52,312 bases of DNA from Achromobacter xylosoxidans (GTDB lineage Bacteria; Pseudomonadota; Gammaproteobacteria; Burkholderiales; Burkholderiaceae_B), in the NCBI RefSeq assembly GCF_002192695.1, contig NZ_MTLG01000096.1:1-52312 (forward strand), read 5' to 3'. The position numbers and the translations under genes are program-made. Positions 27,398-35,663 of the stretch are shown here, piece after piece; within the stretch, counting starts at the first letter, position 1; each line of letters begins with the position of its first letter. The notes under the pieces are model-generated. The model saw only the letters and a list, made by a program, of their open reading frames with translations. It was not told where the DNA came from and made no database searches.

Positions 27398-27755
27398 GTT
27401 GTTCTCCAGGAGAGGCGGCCGGGGACCGGTTGGCGATGAGCGCGGCTTCCAGCGCGCCCAGCTTGCCCGACCAGAATTGTTCATAGAAGCGCAGCCACTG
27501 CATGGCCTCGGCCATGGGTTCCGGATTGAGGCTGCACACATGGGTGCGGCCGCGGATGGAGCGCTGGACCAGGCCGGCGCGTTCCAGGGCCTGCACGTGC
27601 TTGGAAGCGCCCGCGAAACTCATGCTGTGGGGCGCCGCCAGCTCGCCTATGGTCTGCTCGCCCCGAGCCAGGCTGCGCAGCATGTCGCGGCGCGTGGGGT
27701 CGGCCAGCGCGCGAAAGACGGCATCGAGGACGGGGGAGGGGATTGATTCAACCAT
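27390..27755 (-). CDS. ArsR-family transcriptional regulator
   Basis: A 121-residue winged-helix repressor: VFRALADPTRRDMLRSLARGEQTIGELA, then the recognition helix region SFAGASKHVQALERAGLVQR and the wing RGRTHVCSLN. There are no metal-binding cysteine motifs of the ArsR/SmtB kind, so it is probably a non-metal member like those linked to AHSA1 proteins. Its start codon lies inside a perfect palindrome, and a second matching palindrome is 41 bases further upstream, which points to autoregulation. Confidence 0.88.
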   Translation of the reverse strand: MVESIPSPVLDAVFRALADPTRRDMLRSLARGEQTIGELAAPHSMSFAGASKHVQALERAGLVQRSIRGRTHVCSLNPEPMAEAMQWLRFYEQFWSGKLGALEAALIANRSPAASPGEQHE

Positions 27756-27765
27756 GAGGTTGAAT
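27746..27765. promoter_or_regulatory. ArsR operator, site 1 (over the start codon)
   Basis: ATTCAACC-ATGA-GGTTGAAT is a perfect 8-bp inverted repeat with a 4-base centre, covering the arsR start codon at 27753-27755. It shares ATTCAAC/GTTGAAT with site 2. Confidence 0.65.
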
Positions 27766-27785
27766 ATAGTTCGGCCTCTGGATGA

Positions 27786-27807
27786 AATTCAACTAGTTGG
27801 TTGAATT
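27786..27807. promoter_or_regulatory. ArsR operator, site 2
   Basis: AATTCAAC-TAGTTG-GTTGAATT is a perfect 8-bp inverted repeat with a 6-base centre. Its centre is 41 bp from site 1, close to four helical turns, so both dimers would sit on one face of the DNA across the arsR promoter. It also lies 2 bases from the stop of the GFA gene. Confidence 0.65.
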
Positions 27808-27808
27808 T

Positions 27809-28240
27809 TTATGTAACGGCCTGCGGGTGGTCTTCTTCCATCGCGCCATACGCGTCGGGGTACTGCGGCAGGCCGTCGCTGATATCGAACCACGGCGCTT
27901 TGCTGGCGACATGGCAGTGGGCCGCCGGCTTGATTCCCGGATCGTCGTCCAGCGGACCCAGCGGCAGGCCGTAGACGTCCGGGGTCTGGTCGAAACGGGT
28001 CAGCAAGGGCGTGCCGCAGGCTTCGCAGAAGCCGCGGTAGCTGCCGGGGGACGAGCAGTACCACGTGACGTGGTTTTCGCCCCGGCTCCAGGCAAAGTCC
28101 TTGGCCTGGACCGTCGCCCGGCTGCGGAATGCGGCCCCGTGCGCCTTGCGGCAGATCGTGCAATGGCAGTTGAGGGCGTCGGTGAGCGGGCCGGTGATCT
28201 CGTAGGCGACGCGGCCGCACAGGCAGGAACCTTTGATCAT
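27809..28240 (-). CDS. GFA family (CENP-V/GFA zinc-binding) protein
   Basis: A 143-residue protein with the zinc-binding cysteines of the family: GSCLCGRVAYE (Cys6, Cys8), NCHCTICRKAHG (Cys25, Cys27, Cys30) and FCEACGTPLL. The family is named for glutathione-dependent formaldehyde activation in Gfa, but most members have no proven activity. It precedes arsR on the same strand by 53 bases, in which the two ArsR operators lie. A second GFA gene occurs at 50.6 kb. Confidence 0.88.
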   Translation of the reverse strand: MIKGSCLCGRVAYEITGPLTDALNCHCTICRKAHGAAFRSRATVQAKDFAWSRGENHVTWYCSSPGSYRGFCEACGTPLLTRFDQTPDVYGLPLGPLDDDPGIKPAAHCHVASKAPWFDISDGLPQYPDAYGAMEEDHPQAVT

Positions 28241-28370
28241 GATGAACGCCAGGCTGGTGGGGGAATATCCCCAATATACCTGCGGCGCGGCGGGCGGGAA
28301 CCGGCTTTTATGACGAACGTCTTTCAGATCGTTGCGGTGTCCCTATTTTCAGCCAAATCAATCGATCCGC

Positions 28371-28404
28371 AGGTCATCGTGCTGTCATGCCGCGAAAACA
28401 GAAT
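28371..28404 (+). promoter_or_regulatory. Pho box and -10 of the phnCDE promoter
   Basis: AGGTCAT-CGTG-CTGTCAT (28371-28388) has two 7-base direct repeats 11 bases apart, the layout of a PhoB binding site; the second repeat is a perfect match to CTGTCAT. A candidate -10, CAGAAT (28399-28404), follows 10 bases later, as expected when PhoB replaces the -35. It lies about 50 bases before phnC and implies induction by phosphate starvation. Confidence 0.7.
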
Positions 28405-28436
28405 GCCGCCATGAACACATCCATGGGGATTCGACG

Positions 28437-29273
28437 ATGACTTATGCCATCGAAGTACACGGGCTCTGCAAGAGCTTCCACGCCGGCGCCAAGGCGCTGG
28501 ACGGCGTGAACCTGCAAGTGGCCGACGGCGAGATGGTCGCCTTGCTGGGCGCCTCGGGTTCGGGCAAGTCGACGCTGCTGCGCCATCTGTCGGGTTTCGT
28601 GGCCGGCGACGCGGGCAGCGTGGCCGTCAACGGCCGCATGATCCAGCGCGATGGCCGCCTGAGCCGCGACGTGCGCTCCGCGCGCGCCGGCATCGGCTTC
28701 GTGTTCCAGCAATTCAATCTGGTGGGCCGCCTGCCGGTCATCACCAACGTGCTGACCGGCCTGTTGCCGCGCGTGCCGCTGTGGCGCAGCCTGACGCGCT
28801 GGTTCCTGCGCGGCGAAGTGCGGCAAGGCCTTGAAGCGCTTGCCCAGGTTGGTATAGACGACTACGCATTTCAACGCGCCTCGACGCTGTCCGGCGGCCA
28901 GCAGCAGCGCGCGGCCATCGCCCGCACGCTGGTGCAGAACGCCCGCGTCATCCTGGCCGACGAACCGATAGCCTCGCTGGACCCGGAATCGTCGCGCCGC
29001 GTCATGGACACGCTGGCCCAGATCAACCGCAGCCGCAAGGTGGCGGTGGTGGTGTCGCTGCACCAGGTGGACGTGGCCCTGCGCTACTGCCCGCGGGTGG
29101 TGGCGCTGCGCCACGGCAAAGTCGTCTACGACGGCCCCTCCGCCGCGCTCACGCCGTCCATGCTGAGCGACCTGTACGGCTCCGAACTGAGCGAGCTGCT
29201 TCCCGAATACGCGCCGCAAGCGCCGGCCATGCTGGGCATGGCGCCGCTGACCCGACTGGCGCAAGCCGCCTGA
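28437..29273 (+). CDS. phnC: Phosphonate ABC transporter, ATP-binding protein
   Basis: A 278-residue ABC ATPase. Walker A is GASGSGKST (residues 38-46), there is the Q-loop [19 protein letters not shown], the signature LSGGQQQR, Walker B VILADEP and the switch His in [15 protein letters not shown]. The sequence NLV-x-R-L and the company of phnD and phnE identify it as PhnC. It powers phosphonate import at the inner membrane. The ATG at 28437 ([10 protein letters not shown]) was chosen; a frame open further upstream overlaps the Pho box region. phnD starts 31 bases after it. Confidence 0.94.
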   Translation: MTYAIEVHGLCKSFHAGAKALDGVNLQVADGEMVALLGASGSGKSTLLRHLSGFVAGDAGSVAVNGRMIQRDGRLSRDVRSARAGIGFVFQQFNLVGRLPVITNVLTGLLPRVPLWRSLTRWFLRGEVRQGLEALAQVGIDDYAFQRASTLSGGQQQRAAIARTLVQNARVILADEPIASLDPESSRRVMDTLAQINRSRKVAVVVSLHQVDVALRYCPRVVALRHGKVVYDGPSAALTPSMLSDLYGSELSELLPEYAPQAPAMLGMAPLTRLAQAA

Positions 29274-29304
29274 TACCCGATCCATTTCCCCCCGGAGCCC
29301 TTCC

Positions 29305-30285
29305 ATGCTACGCAGAACCTTTGTCACCCTGATCGCCGCCGCGGCCCTGTCCGCGCAAGCCTACGCGCAAGATGCCAAGACCCTGAACTTCGGCATCATC
29401 TCGACGGAATCGTCCACCAACCTGAAGTCGGTATGGCAGCCCGTCATCGACGACCTGAGCCGTTCGATCGGCGTGCCGGTCAAGCCCTTCTTCGCTTCCG
29501 ATTACGCCGGCATCATCGAAGGCATGCGCTTCAACAAGGTGCAGATGGGCTGGTTCGGCAACAAGTCCGCGATCGAGGCGGTGGACCGCGCCAAGGGCGA
29601 AGTGTTCGCCTCCGTCATCGACAAGGACGGCAACCCGGGCTACTGGTCGCTGCTGATCGTCAACAAGGACAGCGACCTGAAGACGCTGGACGACGTGCTC
29701 AAGCGCGGCGGCACGCTGAGCTATGGCGCCGGCGATCCCAACTCGACCTCGGGCACGGCCGTGCCGGGCTACTACCTGTGGGCCGCCAACAAGATCGAGC
29801 CCAAGACCTTCTTCAAGACGGTGCGCGCCAGCAACCACGAGACCAATCTGCTGTCGGTCATCAACAAGCAGGTGGACGTGGCCGTCAACAATACCGAGGC
29901 GCTGGAGCGCTATCGCCTGAACACGGGCAAGGACGCCAACGACAGCGTGCGCGTGCTGTGGAAGTCGCCGTTGATCCCGGCGGATCCGCTGGTCATGCGC
30001 AGCGATCTGCCGGCCGACCTGAAGGCCCGCATCCGCGATTTCTTCGTCAACTACGGCAAGGGCAAGGACGCCGAGCGCGAATTGGCCAACCTGAAGGCGC
30101 TGACCTACCAGGGCTTCCGCGCCTCCGACAACCAGCAATTGGTGCCGATCCGCCAGATCGAGCTGGCGCGCGAGAAGGCCAAGGTCGAAGCCGACACCAC
30201 CTTGGGCCAGGCCGAAAAGCAGAAGCAGCTGGCCGAACTGGACAGCAAGCTGGCCGGCCTGGGCCAGCCCGTCGCCAAGCAGTAA
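29305..30285 (+). CDS. phnD: Phosphonate ABC transporter, periplasmic binding protein
   Basis: A 326-residue exported protein with a signal peptide cut after AYA (residue 21). The mature start LNFGIISTESSTNLKSVWQPVIDDLS, FASDYAGIIEGMRFNKVQMGWFGNKSAIEAV and SYGAGDPNSTSGTAVPGYYLW match PhnD proteins, in which the serine/threonine run binds the phosphonate group. The last 40 or so residues are a charged helix. A strong 15-bp hairpin follows the gene, which would protect its mRNA and allow more PhnD than PhnE. Confidence 0.94.
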   Translation: MLRRTFVTLIAAAALSAQAYAQDAKTLNFGIISTESSTNLKSVWQPVIDDLSRSIGVPVKPFFASDYAGIIEGMRFNKVQMGWFGNKSAIEAVDRAKGEVFASVIDKDGNPGYWSLLIVNKDSDLKTLDDVLKRGGTLSYGAGDPNSTSGTAVPGYYLWAANKIEPKTFFKTVRASNHETNLLSVINKQVDVAVNNTEALERYRLNTGKDANDSVRVLWKSPLIPADPLVMRSDLPADLKARIRDFFVNYGKGKDAERELANLKALTYQGFRASDNQQLVPIRQIELAREKAKVEADTTLGQAEKQKQLAELDSKLAGLGQPVAKQ

Positions 30286-30296
30286 GCCCGCAAGCG

Positions 30297-30330
30297 GCAA
30301 GCCGGCGCGCCGCGGGGCGCGCCGGCTTGC
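30297..30330 (+). promoter_or_regulatory. 15-bp hairpin between phnD and phnE
   Basis: Perfect arms GCAAGCCGGCGCGCC (30297-30311) and its complement (30316-30330) with a 4-base loop GCGG. There is no T-run after it (CCCACACC), so it is unlikely to be an efficient intrinsic terminator. It more likely stabilises the 3' end of a phnCD message. Confidence 0.75.
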
Positions 30331-30367
30331 CCACACCTGAAACCCAACTAGCGGATCGCCTTTTCAT

Positions 30368-31162
30368 ATGAACGTAGCCATGCAGACTTCCCGCCTTTCC
30401 GCCGCGCCGCGCTCGTCGCTGCCTGTCCTGCTCGTATGGGCCGTCGTGCTGGCGCTGCTGGTCATGTCGTGGCAGGGCGCGGATATGCGGCCCCTGGACC
30501 TGCTGCGCGATTCGGGCAACATGGCCCAGTTCGCGGCCGACTTCTTTCCGCCGAATTTCCGCGACTGGCGCATGTACCTGGACGAGATGATCGTCACCGT
30601 GCAGATCGCGGTTTGGGGCACCTTCCTGGCCATCGTGGTGGCCGTGCCGCTGGGGCTGCTGTGTTCGTCGAACATGGTGCCGGCCTGGGTCTACCAGCCC
30701 ATGCGGCGCCTGATGGACGCCTGCCGCGCCATCAATGAAATGGTGTTCGCGATGCTGTTCATCGTGGCGGTGGGCCTGGGGCCCTTCGCCGGGGTGTTGG
30801 CGCTGTGGGTGCACACCACGGGCGTGCTGGCCAAGTTGTTCTCGGAAGCGGTGGAGGCGATCGATCCGCGCCCGGTCGAAGGCGTGCGCGCCACCGGCGC
30901 GAATGCGCTGGAGGAAATCGTCTACGGCGTGATTCCGCAGGTGCTGCCGCTGTGGATCTCGTATTCGCTGTACCGCTTCGAATCCAATGTGCGTTCGGCC
31001 TCGGTGGTCGGCATCGTGGGCGCGGGCGGCATCGGCACCGTGCTGTGGGAGATCATCCGCAGCTTCCGCTACGCCGAAACCTGCGCCGTGATGATCATCA
31101 TCGTGGCGTTCGTGGTCATCATCGACATGGCCTCGGCGCGCATTCGGCGCGCGCTCATCTGA
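30368..31162 (+). CDS. phnE: Phosphonate ABC transporter, permease
   Basis: A 264-residue inner-membrane protein with about five to six helices, including [39 protein letters not shown] and [14 protein letters not shown]. The loop that contacts the ATPase is visible as [20 protein letters not shown] with the conserved glycine. It forms the channel of the PhnCDE importer. It is convergent with the GAF-domain gene, with a GC hairpin between them. Confidence 0.93.
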   Translation: MNVAMQTSRLSAAPRSSLPVLLVWAVVLALLVMSWQGADMRPLDLLRDSGNMAQFAADFFPPNFRDWRMYLDEMIVTVQIAVWGTFLAIVVAVPLGLLCSSNMVPAWVYQPMRRLMDACRAINEMVFAMLFIVAVGLGPFAGVLALWVHTTGVLAKLFSEAVEAIDPRPVEGVRATGANALEEIVYGVIPQVLPLWISYSLYRFESNVRSASVVGIVGAGGIGTVLWEIIRSFRYAETCAVMIIIVAFVVIIDMASARIRRALI

Positions 31163-31167
31163 GCATG

Positions 31168-31191
31168 GGCGGGGCCCCAGCGGGCCCCGCC
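31168..31191. terminator. GC hairpin between convergent phnE and GAF gene
   Basis: GGCGGGGCCC-CAGC-GGGCCCCGCC is a perfect 10-bp stem with a 4-base loop, 6 bases after the phnE stop. No T-run follows on either strand, so it may halt transcription only partly or depend on Rho. Confidence 0.5.
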
Positions 31192-31202
31192 GGCCTCAGG
31201 CC

Positions 31203-31715
31203 TCAGGCCGGCGGACGCAGCGCCTGGAACGCAGGCAGCGCCAGCAGGCCCGCCAGCTGCGCAGCCTGCACGTCGGCGTCCGAAACCGCCGCGCGCGGCA
31301 TCAGGAAGTTGACGGTGCCCAGGCAGACTGCGCCATACACCACCGGCACATTGATGACGGAGCGCAGGCCCAGGCGCTGGATCGCGTCGTGGTCATTGAA
31401 GAACTCGCGGATCGCCTCCTCGCCTTCGCCCACGAACAACTTCTGCTCCAGCAGGACGTGGCGGCCCCAGGCGGTGCCGCTCTTGTCCTTGCTGCCGCCG
31501 GGCGGATAGGCCTCGGGGTTGGAACTGTACAGCCGCACCACCCGCATGGCCTGCGCGTCATAGCGGTTGACCGTGCACAGCGTGTGCGCCAGCGCGGCGT
31601 GCGCATGGGCATCGATGGCGCAGAAGGCCGCGGCCGGATCGGCGGCGGCGTAGGCCTGGGCGATGGCGGCCACGCCGGCCTCGGCCGACGGGTCGAGATG
31701 GGTGCTGACGGTCAT
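31203..31715 (-). CDS. GAF domain-containing protein
   Basis: A 170-residue protein made mostly of one GAF domain, with FVGEGEEAIREFFNDHDAIQRLGLRSVINVPVVYGAVCLGTVNFL showing the typical later strands and helix. GAF domains bind small ligands or act in signalling; there is no attached output domain and no visible fRMsr cysteine set. Its start overlaps the stop of the Bug-type binding protein gene (ATGA), so it is probably made together with that transporter component. Confidence 0.8.
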   Translation of the reverse strand: MTVSTHLDPSAEAGVAAIAQAYAAADPAAAFCAIDAHAHAALAHTLCTVNRYDAQAMRVVRLYSSNPEAYPPGGSKDKSGTAWGRHVLLEQKLFVGEGEEAIREFFNDHDAIQRLGLRSVINVPVVYGAVCLGTVNFLMPRAAVSDADVQAAQLAGLLALPAFQALRPPA

Positions 31716-32686
31716 TCGGCGGTGATGCCCAGTTCTTTGATCAGCTTGCCGTACTTGTCCGCGTCGCGCGCCAGGATCTGGCCGAACTGTTCCGGCGTGG
31801 TCTCGGTCAGCAGCACGCCCATGTCGCCCATTTTCTTGATGACTTCGGGCCGCTTGAGGATCAGGTTGATCTCGCGGTTCAGGCGCGCGGTCAGCTCGGG
31901 CGGCATGCCTGCCGGGCCGAAGGCGCCGTACCAGACCGACAGTTCATAGCCCGGCAGGGTCTCGGCCACCGTGGGTACTTTGGGTAGCAGGGGCGAACGC
32001 GCTTCCTCGGTGACGGCCAGGAGCTTCAGCTTGTCGTTCTGCACGTGCGGCAGGGTCTGCGTGCCGGCGCTGAACAGCACCTGGGTGCGGCCGGCCACGG
32101 TATCCAGCACCGCGGGCGCGCCGCCGCGATAGGGGATGTGCATCATCTTCACGCCGGCGGCCTTCTCGAACAGCGCGGCGCTCAGATGATTCGTGGACCC
32201 CTGGCCGGCGGAAGCGTAGGCCACGGTGCCGGGATTGGCCTTCAGGTAGGCGATGAATTCCTTGACGTTGGACGCGGGCACCGACGGGTTCACTACCAGG
32301 GTGTTGGTGACCAGCGCGAGTTCGGCGATGGGCGTGAAGTCCTTCACGCCGTCGAACGGCATGCTGGAGTAGAGCGCCTGGTTCATCGTGTGGGTGCTCA
32401 TCGAGCCCACCAGCAAGGTGTAGCCGTCGGGCTTGGCGCGGGCCACGAAGGTGGTGCCGATGTTGCCGGACGCGCCCGAGCGGTTTTCCACGATGACGGG
32501 TTGGCCCAGCGATTGGGTCAGGCCTTCGGACAGCACGCGCGCCAGGATGTCGGTGGAACCGCCCGCGGCCCAGGGCACGATCAGGGTGATGGGTTTTTCG
32601 GGCCAGGCGGCATGCGTGAGCGCCGGTGCGACCAGCGCCAATCCCAGCGCGCAGGTGCGCAGCAGTCGTTTGAATTGCAGTGTCAT
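31712..32686 (-). CDS. Bug-type tripartite tricarboxylate transporter substrate-binding protein
   Basis: A 324-residue periplasmic protein with a signal peptide (LLRTCALGLALVAPALTHA) followed by AWPEKPITLIVPWAAGGSTDILARVL, the hallmark start of Bug proteins, and VIVENRSGASGNIGT. Bug proteins are greatly expanded in Bordetella and Achromobacter and bind carboxylates, amino acids or nicotinate-type ligands. No TctA/TctB membrane genes lie here, so it may use a shared permease or act as a sensor. AAGGGG precedes the ATG at 32686. The neighbouring gamma-glutamyltransferase suggests a gamma-glutamyl or amino acid ligand, which is inference. Confidence 0.9.
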   Translation of the reverse strand: MTLQFKRLLRTCALGLALVAPALTHAAWPEKPITLIVPWAAGGSTDILARVLSEGLTQSLGQPVIVENRSGASGNIGTTFVARAKPDGYTLLVGSMSTHTMNQALYSSMPFDGVKDFTPIAELALVTNTLVVNPSVPASNVKEFIAYLKANPGTVAYASAGQGSTNHLSAALFEKAAGVKMMHIPYRGGAPAVLDTVAGRTQVLFSAGTQTLPHVQNDKLKLLAVTEEARSPLLPKVPTVAETLPGYELSVWYGAFGPAGMPPELTARLNREINLILKRPEVIKKMGDMGVLLTETTPEQFGQILARDADKYGKLIKELGITAE

Positions 32687-32741
32687 GGTGTTTACCCCTT
32701 TGCGTAGTTTCCGGTCTGTCTGCCGGTTGGATGAAACAGGT

Positions 32742-34577
32742 TCAGCGGCCAGCGGCATAGCCCTGCATGCCGCGCGGGTTGGCGCCGGCGCGCAGCAGCA
32801 GGCCGCCGCCGGCGGCAGGTTCGCGGGTGCAGGCGCTGATGCGGCCTTCCGACCAGTCCGGCCCTACCTTGACCTCGTGGCCCGCCGCGCGTAACGCCTC
32901 CAGCGTGGCGGCCGGCATGCGCGATTCCACGGTCAGCCGGTTCAAGGTCTGGCTGCGAGGCCAGAACGAGCCCGGGAAATGATCGACGTGCCAGGAGGGC
33001 GCTTCGATTGCCTCCTGCAGATTCATGCCCATGACGTGGCGCAGGAAGAACGCCACCGTCCATTGGTCCTGCTGATCGCCGCCCGGCGTGCCGAAAGCCA
33101 TGTAGGGCTGGCCGTCGCGCAGGGCCAGGCCGGGCGACAAGGTGGTGCAAGGGCGCTTGCCCGGTTGCAACTGGCCCGGCACGCCGTCGTCGAGCCAGGT
33201 CATTTGCAGCCGGGTGGTCAGCGGGAAGCCCAGGCCGGGCACCACGGGGCTGGACGACAGCCAGCCGCCTGACGGGGTGGCGGCCACCATGTTGCCGTCG
33301 CGGTCGATGACATCGATCTGGCAGGTGTCGCCCACGAAGATCTCGCGCGCGGCCCATTCGGCTACCGGCGGCAGCGCCGCGAAGGTCGGCTCGCCCACGC
33401 CGAAGCGGGTGTCGGACGCGGCCAGGGTGCGCACGGCTGCGTCCAGGTCGGGCAGGCGCGGTGCCAATCCGTTCGGGCTGCCGGGCCGGAACTCGGATGA
33501 AGCGCGGGCGCCGATGCCGGCCGCGCGTGCGCGGGCGTAGTCATCGCTGAGCAGGGCGTCCAAAGGCACCTGCGCGAAGTCGGGGTCGCCGTACCAGGCG
33601 GTGCGGTCGGCGAAGGCCAGCTTGGCTGCCTCGGCCACGTAGTGCACGAATTGCGGCGAGGTCGGCTCCAGTCCGTCCAGGCCCAAATGCCGCAGCATTG
33701 CCAACTGCTGCAGGTGGACCGGGCCTTGCGACCAGACCCCGCACTTGGCCACGGTGTAGCGGCCGTATTGGACGGTGAGGGGCTCGTCGTAGCTGGCGCG
33801 CCAATCGGCCAGGTCGGACTTGCGCAGCAAGCCGCGGTTGCGCTGGCCGGTGGTGTCGCGCACCGCCGCATGGGTGTAGTAGTCGTCGATGGCATCGGCC
33901 ACGAAGCCGCGGTACCAGGCCTCCAGCGCCGCGTCGATGCGCCCGCGCCGGTCGCTGCTGCTGGCGTGCGCCTGGTCCAGGATACGGGTGTAGGTGGCGG
34001 CGATGGCGGGCGTACGGAACAGCGCGTCGGGCGCGGGCACGCGGCCATCGGGCAGCCAGACCTCGCGCGAACTGGTCCATTCGTCGCGGAACAGCGCCTG
34101 CACCGCCAGGATGGCCTGCGAGACGCGCGGCACCAGCGGAAAGCCGTTGCGCGCATAGTCGATGGCCGGGCGCAGCACGTCAGCCAACTCCCAAGTGCCG
34201 TAATCGCGCAGCAAGGTCAGCCAGGCCCCGAAGGCGCCGGGCACGGTGGCGGGCAAGAGGCCGATGCCCGGCACCAGGTCCACGCCCAGGCTGCGGAAGT
34301 ACGCCGGCGTCGCCAGCGCGGGCGCAGGACCCTGCCCGCATAGCGCGCGCATGCGTTGCTCCTGTTCGCTCCAGAACAGAATGGGCACTTCGCCGCCGGG
34401 GCCGTTCAGGTGCGGCTCCACGATCTGCAGCGTGAAGCCGCCGGCGACCGCCGCGTCATAGGCATTGCCGCCGCGTTCCAGCACGCCCATCGCCACCTGG
34501 GAGGCCAGCCAGTGGGTGGAAGAGACCACGCCGAAGGTGCCGCGTATTTCGGGGCGGGTGGTGAAGGAAGCGCTCAT
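32742..34577 (-). CDS. Gamma-glutamyltransferase family Ntn hydrolase
   Basis: A 611-residue GGT-family protein: GVVSSTHWLASQVAMGVLERGGNAYDAAVA at the start and GDTCQIDVIDRDGNMVAATPS around the predicted nucleophile Thr418, where self-cleavage would yield two chains. The second chain has SPGLALRDGQPYMAFGTPGGD, matching the family's PT/SP-GGD region. Classic GGT has TTH at the nucleophile; here it is DTC, a divergent branch. There is no signal peptide, so it is probably cytoplasmic. It would hydrolyse gamma-glutamyl or related amide bonds of an unknown compound. It precedes the Bug gene (55-base gap) and is divergent from lysR. Confidence 0.86.
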   Translation of the reverse strand: MSASFTTRPEIRGTFGVVSSTHWLASQVAMGVLERGGNAYDAAVAGGFTLQIVEPHLNGPGGEVPILFWSEQEQRMRALCGQGPAPALATPAYFRSLGVDLVPGIGLLPATVPGAFGAWLTLLRDYGTWELADVLRPAIDYARNGFPLVPRVSQAILAVQALFRDEWTSSREVWLPDGRVPAPDALFRTPAIAATYTRILDQAHASSSDRRGRIDAALEAWYRGFVADAIDDYYTHAAVRDTTGQRNRGLLRKSDLADWRASYDEPLTVQYGRYTVAKCGVWSQGPVHLQQLAMLRHLGLDGLEPTSPQFVHYVAEAAKLAFADRTAWYGDPDFAQVPLDALLSDDYARARAAGIGARASSEFRPGSPNGLAPRLPDLDAAVRTLAASDTRFGVGEPTFAALPPVAEWAAREIFVGDTCQIDVIDRDGNMVAATPSGGWLSSSPVVPGLGFPLTTRLQMTWLDDGVPGQLQPGKRPCTTLSPGLALRDGQPYMAFGTPGGDQQDQWTVAFFLRHVMGMNLQEAIEAPSWHVDHFPGSFWPRSQTLNRLTVESRMPAATLEALRAAGHEVKVGPDWSEGRISACTREPAAGGGLLLRAGANPRGMQGYAAGR

Positions 34578-34656
34578 GGGATCGGTCCGGCCGCAGGGGA
34601 ATGTTTGCAGTATAGGGACATGAAATAACTGATTTTGTCTTTGTTGGCATAATTGA

Positions 34657-34672
34657 ATAACCAATTGGTTAT
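34657..34672. promoter_or_regulatory. 16-bp perfect palindrome, candidate LysR operator
   Basis: ATAACCAATTGGTTAT lies between the divergent ggt-family and lysR genes, 11 bases before the lysR start. Upstream, AATAACTGATT (around 34623-34634) looks like a degenerate half-copy. This is the usual place for an autoregulatory LysR site. It has no mismatch over 16 bases in AT-rich sequence. Confidence 0.5.
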
Positions 34673-34682
34673 AGGAAAGATC

Positions 34683-35654
34683 GTGACCTGGGATGCCGCC
34701 CGTCTCGCCAACCGTCTCAAGCATCGCCACCTGACGTTGCTGATCGAGATCGCCCGGCACGGCTCGCTGACGCGCGTGGCGGCCGCGGCGGGCATCAGCC
34801 AGCCCGCCGTCACCAAGGCGCTCACGGAGATCGAGGACATCTTCGGCGCGCCGCTTTTCACGCGCACCGGGCGCGGCCTGCAAGCCACGCCGCTGGGCAA
34901 CCTGGCCCTGGTGCGCGCGCGGCACATGCTCAGCGACCTGGACCTGTGGGCGCGCGAGGTCGAGGCCTTGCACGCCGGCCGTTCCGCGCATCTGCAGGTG
35001 GGTGTGGTGCCCTACGTGTCCAGCGCCTTGCTCACTGCGGCGATCAGCCGCCTGCACCAGCGCCACGGCGTCACGCTCAGCCTGCACCGCGCCACCACCG
35101 ACCATCTGGTGCCGATGCTGCGCCGGCATGAACTGGATTGCATCATCAGCCGCGCCACCTCGACCGTGGCGCCGGACGACCTGATCCACCGCGTGCTGTA
35201 CCGCCAGCGGCCGCGCCTGATCGCGCATGGCCGGCTTGCGCAGCGGCTGGCGCGGCGCGAACCGGATTGGGCCGCGTTGGCAGCGATGGACTGGGTGCTG
35301 CCGGCCGCCAACACGCCGACGCGGCAACTGATCGTGGAGCACTTCATCCGCGCCGAGTTGCTGCCGCCGTCGCCGGTGCTGGAGGCGTACTCCACCGATG
35401 TGATCGAAGGCATGCTGACCATGAACGAGGCGTTTATCTCGGTGGTGCCGGAAGACATCGCGCGCGAACTCTGCCAACGCGGCAAGCTGGGCATGGTGCC
35501 CTGGGATTTCGGCTGGGAGTTGCCGCCGATCAACCTGATCCGCCGCAAGCGCGAACAGCCGCTGGCGGCCGAGGAGCGCTTTTCGGACATCTTGCTGGAT
35601 CTGTGCGGCGATGCCGCCGCGCCCTGGGCTCAGGGCGCGGGCGAGCGGCGCTGA
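34683..35654 (+). CDS. LysR-family transcriptional regulator
   Basis: A 323-residue LTTR. The winged HTH (about residues 13-70) contains HLTLLIEIARHGSLTRVAAAAGISQPAVTKALTEIEDIFGAPLFTRTGRGLQATPLG, and a periplasmic-binding-protein-like effector domain follows. I chose the GTG at 34683 because AGGAAA lies 5 bases before it; a TTG at 34653 would put the palindrome inside the gene. It is divergent from the GGT-Bug-GAF unit and most likely controls it. The effector may be the transported compound. Confidence 0.87.
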   Translation: MTWDAARLANRLKHRHLTLLIEIARHGSLTRVAAAAGISQPAVTKALTEIEDIFGAPLFTRTGRGLQATPLGNLALVRARHMLSDLDLWAREVEALHAGRSAHLQVGVVPYVSSALLTAAISRLHQRHGVTLSLHRATTDHLVPMLRRHELDCIISRATSTVAPDDLIHRVLYRQRPRLIAHGRLAQRLARREPDWAALAAMDWVLPAANTPTRQLIVEHFIRAELLPPSPVLEAYSTDVIEGMLTMNEAFISVVPEDIARELCQRGKLGMVPWDFGWELPPINLIRRKREQPLAAEERFSDILLDLCGDAAAPWAQGAGERR

Positions 35655-35663
35655 ACCGCGCCC

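Noticed and set aside
34578..35477. An extension of the ggt-family frame by about 300 codons antisense to lysR
   Set aside because: The GGT fold starts at MSASFTTRPEIRG (34577). The extension covers the regulatory palindrome and lies opposite a clear LysR gene.
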